DNA of 64,000 nucleotides from contig CP060225.1 of NCBI GenBank assembly GCA_023898485.1, forward strand, positions 62,001 to 126,000. Direction: 5' to 3'. Under the pieces are notes generated by a model. The model made no database searches, was not told the DNA's origin, and saw only the letters and a list, made by a program, of their open reading frames with translations. Origin of the DNA: Candidatus Peribacteria bacterium. Lineage in GTDB: Bacteria; Patescibacteriota; Gracilibacteria; Absconditabacterales; Absconditicoccaceae. Below, in pieces: positions 57,765 to 64,000 of the stretch. The first letter of the stretch is position 1. The number at the start of each line of letters is the position of its first letter. The position numbers and the translations under genes were made by a program.

Positions 57765-60311
57765 ATGTCACAACTCAACTATACCCGTGAAGCTCATGAA
57801 ACCCTGCAATATGCACAACTTTTGAGCTTTGCTGATGATAAAAAACACATTTCTTCACTGACACTGTTTTGGGCGATTTATATGATGGTGGATCAGTATG
57901 ATTTTGCTCCGCTATTTTGGTCGCTTCTTGGGGTCAAGGATATAGAACTTTTGGAAGAGTATTTTGATGATCACTATGGGGCTATCTCTATCGATGAGTT
58001 GCCCTCTCACTATAGTCTGGTTCATACCTTGATAGAAGGTATGGCAGAGGAGAGTGATCGCCAAGCAGTTGACTTTGCGAAACTTCTCTATGTGAGCATC
58101 AATCGCGCAACACAAGAAACACAAGCGGTTTTGGCTTCACTGGAAATTGATAGAGATATACTTTTGTCGAACTGTCACTATATCATCCATCATCCTGTCA
58201 TCTCGCAGGTGGGATTGTTTGTGTTTTTGGATATTTTGGCTAAACTGGTGGATAAGCTACCTTTAGATATTTCAGCGATGCAGATTATGAATATAAATAT
58301 GGATATGATCCACAACCATGTTGATAATGATACGGTCGATCCAACTACTGGAGCAGACTCCAAAGGGAGTGCATCTGTCACTTCTACGGTTACTGATACG
58401 AAAGAGGAGTCCAAACTGACGATAGAGTATTTCTCTACTGATCTCGTCCGTGAGGCGAAAAACAAAGAACTGGACCCTATCATCGGGAGAGAAAAAGAGA
58501 TCGATCAGATGATCTATACACTCCTGAGAAAGACTAAAAACAATCCACTACTGCTCGGAGAAGCGGGTGTGGGTAAGACTGCAGCAGTCGAAGGACTTGC
58601 GCAGAGGATGGTGTCTGGTGATGTCCCAGAAAAGCTCAAAGGTATGCGTATCATGATGCTGGATATGACAGCTGTCGTGGCAGGTACCAAATATAGAGGA
58701 GAATTCGAAGCAAGGATGAAAGCAATTCTCGAAGAGGCAACGGATCCGACCAATCATATCATTATGTTTATCGATGAGATCCATACTATGATCGGTGCGG
58801 GTGGTCAAGAAAACGGTGATGCCGCACAGATGGTCAAGCCGCTGCTTGCTCGTGGGAAGATCAAGCTCATCGGTGCGACGACGTTTGATGAATACCAAAA
58901 ACATATCGAAAAAGATGCTGCTCTAAAGAGAAGATTCCAAGAAGTGATCGTGGATGAGCCAGATTTCGCAACAGCGACTACTATCCTTACAGGACTCAAA
59001 GAAACCTATGAAGACTATCATGGTGTGACGATCAGTGATGAAGCTATCGTCTCTGCAGTGAAGCTGAGTAGTAGATATATTCTCAATAAATATTTGCCTG
59101 ATAAAGCAATCGATCTGATCGATGAGGCATCTGCGAAGGTATCTACACTTGCACAAAAACTGGAGCTCAATACCGATTACCAGAAAAAAGAAGAAAAGAT
59201 CGCCAAGATCGATGCGAAGATAGAAAAAGCTATCGAGAAGCAAGACTATTTCGAGGCTGCGGAACTCAAAAAACAACAAGAAGCACTGAAGAAAGATCTT
59301 CTCACAGTACGCAAAACGGTAGCTCTCCCTCCACACCTGAGACCGACGGTGGATGTGTCTGCGATCGCAGATATTTTGTCATCGAAGACTGGTATCCCTG
59401 CGACAATGGTCCAGGAGTCCGAAATGGAAAAACTCAAGCGTTTGAAAATAGATTTGGGAAAAGAAGTACTGGGACAGGCTGATGCGACGCATGCTGTGGT
59501 GAGTTCGCTCATGAGAAGTAGACTGTCAGCTGTGGAGAGGAATAAGCCTATTGCATCGTTTTTGTTTCTCGGGCCATCAGGTACTGGAAAAACTCATTTG
59601 GCGAAGACGATAGCTCGTGACTATTTTGCTGACGAGAAGGCGCTGATTAGGGTGGATATGTCAGAGTTTATGGAATCATACTCTGTCTCGAAACTGATCT
59701 GATCTGCTCCCTGATATGTGGGACATGATGAAGGTGGACTCCTGACCGAACAAGTAAGACGTAGACCATATTCAGTCATTCTCTTGGATGAGATAGAGAA
59801 AGCTTCGAAAGATGTACTCAATATTCTTCTGCAGATCTTGGATGAAGGACATCTCAAAGATAGCAAAGGTCGCTGGATCGATTTCAAAAGTACGATCATC
59901 GTGATGACGTCGAATTTGGGATCTGATGAGTTTGCGAAGAAAAGAAGTCAGATAGGCTTCCAGTCTGGATCTGTCGAAGAAGTCGATGCTACGGATTTTG
60001 ATCGTAAGAAAGAGAGAGTGATGGACAGACTGAAAGGGTATTTGCCCGCAGAACTGCTCAATAGGATCGATCATACCGTCGTCTTCCATCCACTATCCAA
60101 GGAAGTGATGACTGATATCTTCCAGAAAGAGTATGCAACGTTTTCTCAGCAGTGGTCAGGACGTGATGGTGTGTCTGTGCCGAAGTTGTCTCCCAAGAAA
60201 ATAGGAGAAATTATTGACAAAATCTATGACCCACAACTCGGTGCCAGACCGATAGCTAAGTATATTCATCAGACGATAGAGGCAGAGATGATAGAGGAAC
60301 TTATGAAGTAG
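57765..60311 (+). CDS. Clp ATPase, ClpC/ClpA-like
   Basis: 848 residues. AAA+ unfoldase that feeds proteins to ClpP or refolds aggregates. Residues 1-150 form the Clp N domain. AAA-1 has 'LGEAGVGKTAAVEGLAQRMV' and 'HIIMFIDEIHTMIGAGG'; a short UVR-like middle segment ('KIDAKIEKAIEKQDYFEAAE') suggests ClpC rather than ClpB; AAA-2 has 'LGPSGTGKTHLAKTIARDYF', 'LIGSAPGYVGHDEGGLLTEQ' (two Gly from UGA) and 'YSVILLDEIEKASKDVLNIL'. ATG 57765 is chosen over GTG 57756. No clpP is seen in the window. Confidence 0.92.
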
Positions 60312-60340
60312 AAGAGGTAACAAGTAGTAAGTAACAAGTA

Positions 60341-60368
60341 ATCCTGCGTGAGAGCGTGGGATTTTTTC
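60341..60368 (+). terminator. Terminator of the Clp gene
   Basis: ATCCTGCG pairs with CGTGGGAT (two G-U pairs), followed by a T run, 30 bases after the stop codon. Confidence 0.75.
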
Positions 60369-60489
60369 TTGTCACATTTTTTCTCATTTCTCGTTACTTT
60401 GGATAGTATGATTGTGATGTGAGTTCTTGTTTTTGTGATGGGATTTTGTATAGTTGTCTTTTGTTTTTAGTCTCTGGTTTTGTGACCTG

Positions 60490-62652
60490 ATGAAGAAATA
60501 TATAGTAGTATTGCTCGCATTGGCGAGTGTCGTAGGGTACTCTCACGCAATCTCCTGGGAAAGTGCGCTCGGTATTGATATTATCACTCGTGCAGAATGG
60601 GGTGCGGATGAGACATGGAGACGTGTATCAGCGTTTGGTATTTCGAATACACCTACACCATTGGGTGTGAAAGATAAATCTATCATTGATCATTTGAAGG
60701 CGTATTTTGCCTCCGATCTAAAACTAGATGAAGTCGATGATTATGAGGGTGGTGAGGAGCTCTGGTGGCCACTGGAATACAAAGAAGATAAAAAAGGTAT
60801 TGCTATCCATCATACGGTGTCCTCACAGGAGACGATCGATGCACAGGGTGGTGTGATTCCTCACCTTCAGCAGATGTACAAATTTCATACCTTCACGAGA
60901 GGATGGGGAGATATTGGTTATAACTTTCTTATCGATCAGGATGGAAATATCTATGAGGGGAGAGCATGATGAGCAGACGTGATCGGAGCACATACCAAAT
61001 GGAACAATAATGGGACCGTGGGGATTAGTCTGATAGGTAATTTTCAAGAAGACTATCCTTCATCCAAAATGATAGAAGCACTGACAGAACTTTCGACAGC
61101 TTTGGCTGCATATTATGGTATCGATCCCCTGAGTGATATCATCGTCCATAAAGAAACATCAGTAGACCCATACGTAGAAGATGTGCATACGTCGGGTATT
61201 TTTGGTCATAGGGATGCAGGTACGACAAGCTGCCCAGGTGAACATGTGTATTCATTGCTACCAAAACTGAGATCAGACGTTGCGACACGTTTGCTCTCTC
61301 GTGATCTGTCTATCGATGTCGATAAGGTGCAGGCGTATTTGCCTGTACAATGGTTGTGGGGTGATCGTACTGGTACACAGACGCTTACTATCGATGCAGA
61401 TGAGGCAACACTGCGTGGGTCAGTGAGCTGTGAGTGGGCAGAATCCGATATTGTCGTGCCTCTGGATGTCGTAGATTGCAGTGTAGATGATACGACATTA
61501 TCGCTTGATGTACGTGTACATGATGATTTTGTTGCTGGACCATATCCGCTTTTGGTAAATGATGGAACACATCAGGAGATGTGGTATATAAAGACTGTGT
61601 GGAATACTGCGTTGGATGATCTTCTGACGCTTCGTAGAAAACCTTTGGTATCGCAGTTGCCATCTGACCCTACACCTATGCAAAAAATTACCGACCATCT
61701 TTCGGTCGATGATGCTCGCGAGAGAGCAGAATGAGCTATTCGCGTTTTGCTTCATGATGTCTCTATAGGGACGACAACACAGACTATCTCTTGTGAAAAC
61801 CGCTGTATGGTCACTGTAGAAGATGTGAGTGATAGTCGTGCATCACTAGGGATCAATGCGGAGGACTATGGCACCAATGTGTCGTTTAGTGTGGTAGAGT
61901 TTGAGGGTGTTCTGGGTGTTACGATCGATGGTGAAGATATATATGGTTCATCAGTTTCGGTGTATGATGCGGGTCATGGGCGAGTATCGTTAGATAACTA
62001 TGGTAGAACTTCATATGCTGGTATACCATGGAATCGTTTTTTCGGTACGATACAGATTACCAAAGATGAGTTTAAAAATATCAATACCGGTACATGGAGC
62101 CGTGAATATATGTATATCAATGAGCTTTCTTTCCATGATTATTTGCTTGGTCTGGGTGAGACAGCTATCGCAGATCCTCTAGAGAAGCAGAAGGTACTCG
62201 CACTCCTGACCAAAACATATGCGATGTTCTATCTTTCTGATAATCCTCATCCCTCTATGGATGACACATGACATAGTGTCACCTATGATGCTATCGATGA
62301 TCCACGTGCTTTCCAAAAATATGTCGGCGCAGGATGGTTGGATGTCTATCCTGGATGGAGGACTATCGTAGATGAGATGTGGGATGTCTGGGTGGTATAT
62401 GATGATTATATCCCTATTTTGCCATATTTCAATTGTAGTGTAGGATTTACGCGAGGTGGACAGGAGAGACGATGATGGTCCGACACACCGTGGTTGGAGT
62501 CTGTAATCGATTGGACACCATCTGCATGTACCGAATTTGCAGGACATGGAGTCGGTCTTTCGGGGAAGGGTGCTACCTATATGGCTCAAAATGGTGTCTG
62601 ATATGCTGATATCTTGAAATACTATTACCATTGAATTACGATGGAGAAATAA
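60490..62652 (+). CDS. Fusion of N-acetylmuramoyl-L-alanine amidase (PGRP type) and SpoIID domain
   Basis: 720 residues. Signal peptide to about residue 22. Amidase domain at about 30-275: zinc ligands in 'GIAIHHTVSSQETID', 'GYNFLIDQDGNIYEGRAGG' and 'FGHRDAGTTSCPGEHVYSLL'. A beta-rich linker region follows. The C-terminal part (about 440-720) has 'YINELSFHDYLLGLGE', 'GFTRGGQERRGWSDTPWLES' and 'CTEFAGHGVGLSGKGATYMA', the SpoIID/LytB plan. In spore formers SpoIID is a separate glycan-strand cutter that works with an amidase; here both sit in one chain, so the protein may cut peptide side and glycan. Several UGAs are Gly, two adjacent at 60967-60972. Confidence 0.88.
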
Positions 62653-62688
62653 TTATACTGACACGCTTTATGTTTTGCTCCATCTTCT

Positions 62689-63147
62689 ATGTCAAAACAA
62701 TTGTGGTGGCGAGTCATTATTATACAGGCACTTTTGGCGCTGATAGGATCATTGTATTATAGTACATTTGGTGATCCTGTGTACAATCTTACGATGGGAT
62801 ATGGGCTGTTTCCTACGATGTTGGGAGCCGGTTTGCCACCGTGTGACATCTGTCGATATGTGAGGATTTTGTTGTATCCTTTCGTATGGTTCGGTGGTTA
62901 TGCTCTCTGGGCGAAAGATCATGGTCTAGCTCGTGTGGTGCTGGGTGTGAGTGTAGTAGGTATCTTACTCGAAATCTATCAATACTATCTCCAACTCTCT
63001 GGTAGTGAGGGCGCTTTTTGTACGTCTGGTGTGTCTTGTGCGGATATGACGGTGGCATATGGAGGGTGGATTACGATACCGCTGTTGGCGTTGGTAGCTT
63101 TTGTAGTGACAGGTTTTGCGGCATGGAGAATCACAAAGAGCAAGTAG
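62689..63147 (+). CDS. DsbB-family disulfide oxidoreductase
   Basis: 152 residues with four membrane helices. Cys pairs are in 'GLPPCDICRYVRIL' (C-x-x-C before helix 2) and 'EGAFCTSGVSCAD', the usual two pairs of DsbB/BdbC. It reoxidises a DsbA-like thioredoxin outside the membrane and passes electrons to quinone; no DsbA is in the window. No UGA is used. It starts 36 bases after the amidase-SpoIID gene on the same strand. Confidence 0.9.
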   Translation: MSKQLWWRVIIIQALLALIGSLYYSTFGDPVYNLTMGYGLFPTMLGAGLPPCDICRYVRILLYPFVWFGGYALWAKDHGLARVVLGVSVVGILLEIYQYYLQLSGSEGAFCTSGVSCADMTVAYGGWITIPLLALVAFVVTGFAAWRITKSK

Positions 63148-63213
63148 TAAAAAAGCAGAAGAGATAGAAAACGTAGACAATGGATCCGGAATTTTTATGT
63201 TTTTTTGTTGTGT

Positions 63214-64000
63214 ATGAGTTCATTAGTTCTTGATCATCTGTATGATGGTGATCGTGCATTATTTGCGACTGAATTGCTTGATCGTTATGAAGAGAAGCAA
63301 TCAGTTATTGTGAATTTTCTTTATTTTGCTAATGCTACGCACTATAGATTGTTTGAAAAACATCGTAATGCAAAAGAATTGGCTTACAAACAAGCGTTGC
63401 TTGCGGGGGACTTTCTTCTGGCGGATGGTATTGCGCTTCAGGTTTACAAACGAACTAGTGATCTGAACCGGGTAGATAATCTCAATGGAACAGATCTTAC
63501 ACCGCGATTACTTGACTATCTAACACAGATCTATAGTGTGTCACTCTATGTCTATAGTGCGTATGATGAAGGTATAGACAAAGATACCACCCGACTTGAA
63601 AAGGGTCTGGATGGACTTCTTCGTGATTTTCCTGGATTACGTATCGCAAGCAGCTACCAGTCTCCGTATAGTGAGAGAGGTACGGATTTCCCTTTTGAGC
63701 AATTTGAGCGCGCAGTAGCAAAAGATGATGCAAATATCAAACTTTTTCTCAACTGTACAGGAACGCCATTTCAAGAGGTGCGAGTCGAGGCTCACCGCGA
63801 ACGATTTGCATCACAGAACATGATGGTGTTGAATGTGTGATGATTTTTGGATTTTGTGTCGGGATTTGAGACGAGAGCTCCTGAATGGGTAGTCAAAGCG
63901 AGAGTATTGGAAACTCCTTATCGTATTCTTTCTCGTCCTCGCAAAAATCTGAAGAAATTTCTTCGTATGTTTGGTATTGTGAGAATACGAAAAAAACAAC
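63214..64000 (+). CDS. WecG/TagA/CpsF family glycosyltransferase, 3' end cut off
   Basis: 262 residues visible; the gene runs out of the window. 'LLAGDFLLADGIALQVYKRT' and 'DNLNGTDLTPRLLDYLTQIY', then 'LFLNCTGTPFQEV' and 'MMVLNVGGFLDFVSGFETRA' followed by 'PEWVVKARVLETPYRIL' follow the plan of N-acetylmannosaminyl- or glucosaminyl-transferases acting on lipid-linked sugars for wall or surface polymers. UGA twice gives the Gly-Gly of 'NVGGFLDF', a conserved spot (usually 'VGG-x-FD'). ATG 63214 ('MSSLVLDHL') is used. Confidence 0.88.

Overview
The window reads as a dense, largely housekeeping stretch of a small bacterial chromosome in which UGA is a glycine codon, not a stop (genetic code 25). 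Read with the standard code almost every gene breaks into pieces. Read with UGA = Gly, about 60 intact genes appear, all ending in UAA or UAG. Many in-frame UGAs sit on glycines that are nearly invariant in known families: the RsmG SAM loop, the UvrA Walker A, the Tag 'EWG', the Ddl 'GKGGEDG' loop and the Clp pore segment. This code is known from the candidate phyla Absconditabacteria (SR1) and Gracilibacteria (BD1-5/GN02). The sequence fits that group, but I cannot choose between the two phyla from it.

Layout. 1-5.8 kb: Mn-dependent pyrophosphatase (cut by the window edge), two envelope proteins including a TPM-domain protein with a UGA-rich glycine tail, LemA, RsmG and an AT-rich orphan. 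5.8-10.7 kb, minus strand: cyclophilin, a tRNA-His/tRNA-Leu operon with promoter and terminator, a baseplate-J-like membrane protein, an Lgt-like paralogue and RNase Y. 10.8-19.1 kb: DprA, an Asp-rich exported protein, a Panacea-domain toxin-antitoxin pair, Lgt, TerC, a HemW-like radical SAM enzyme, small envelope proteins and a BrnT/CopG-like toxin-antitoxin pair. 19.1-22.7 kb, minus: a UvrB lacking its last domain, an unknown gene, ribosomal protein L9 and a HIT protein. 22.7-29.4 kb: an orphan, a P-type ATPase behind a short leader ORF and hairpin, a second orphan, an RRM protein and GluRS.

29.5-41 kb, mostly plus: two large single-span membrane proteins of unknown function, uracil-DNA glycosylase, superoxide dismutase, a YraN-like protein, CtpA-type protease, ferredoxin, an ECF-like sigma factor, HU, a lipoprotein, a methyltransferase and D-Ala-D-Ala ligase. 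41-51 kb: UvrA with low-complexity inserts, a HAD phosphatase, a MazG-like protein, Nudix, methionine aminopeptidase, an asparaginase-like fragment, 3-methyladenine glycosylase, TruD and alanine racemase. 51-64 kb: IleRS, a methyltransferase, DnaA with a folded intergenic region that carries a perfect DnaA box, a 3D-domain cell-wall protein, a Clp ATPase, an amidase-SpoIID fusion, DsbB and a WecG/TagA glycosyltransferase (cut by the right edge).

Together the genes cover cell-wall precursor supply and remodelling (Alr, Ddl, amidase-SpoIID, 3D protein), lipoprotein maturation, DNA repair (UvrA, UvrB, Ung, Tag, DprA) and information processing. The most unusual features are not single genes. They are (i) palindromic and short tandem repeats that sit both between genes and in frame inside conserved genes (alr, uvrA, ileS, lgt), (ii) two toxin-antitoxin modules with candidate operators, (iii) a UvrB without its C-terminal helicase domain, and (iv) several changes at normally fixed residues (DnaA DNA-binding loop, P-type ATPase TM4, HIT triad).
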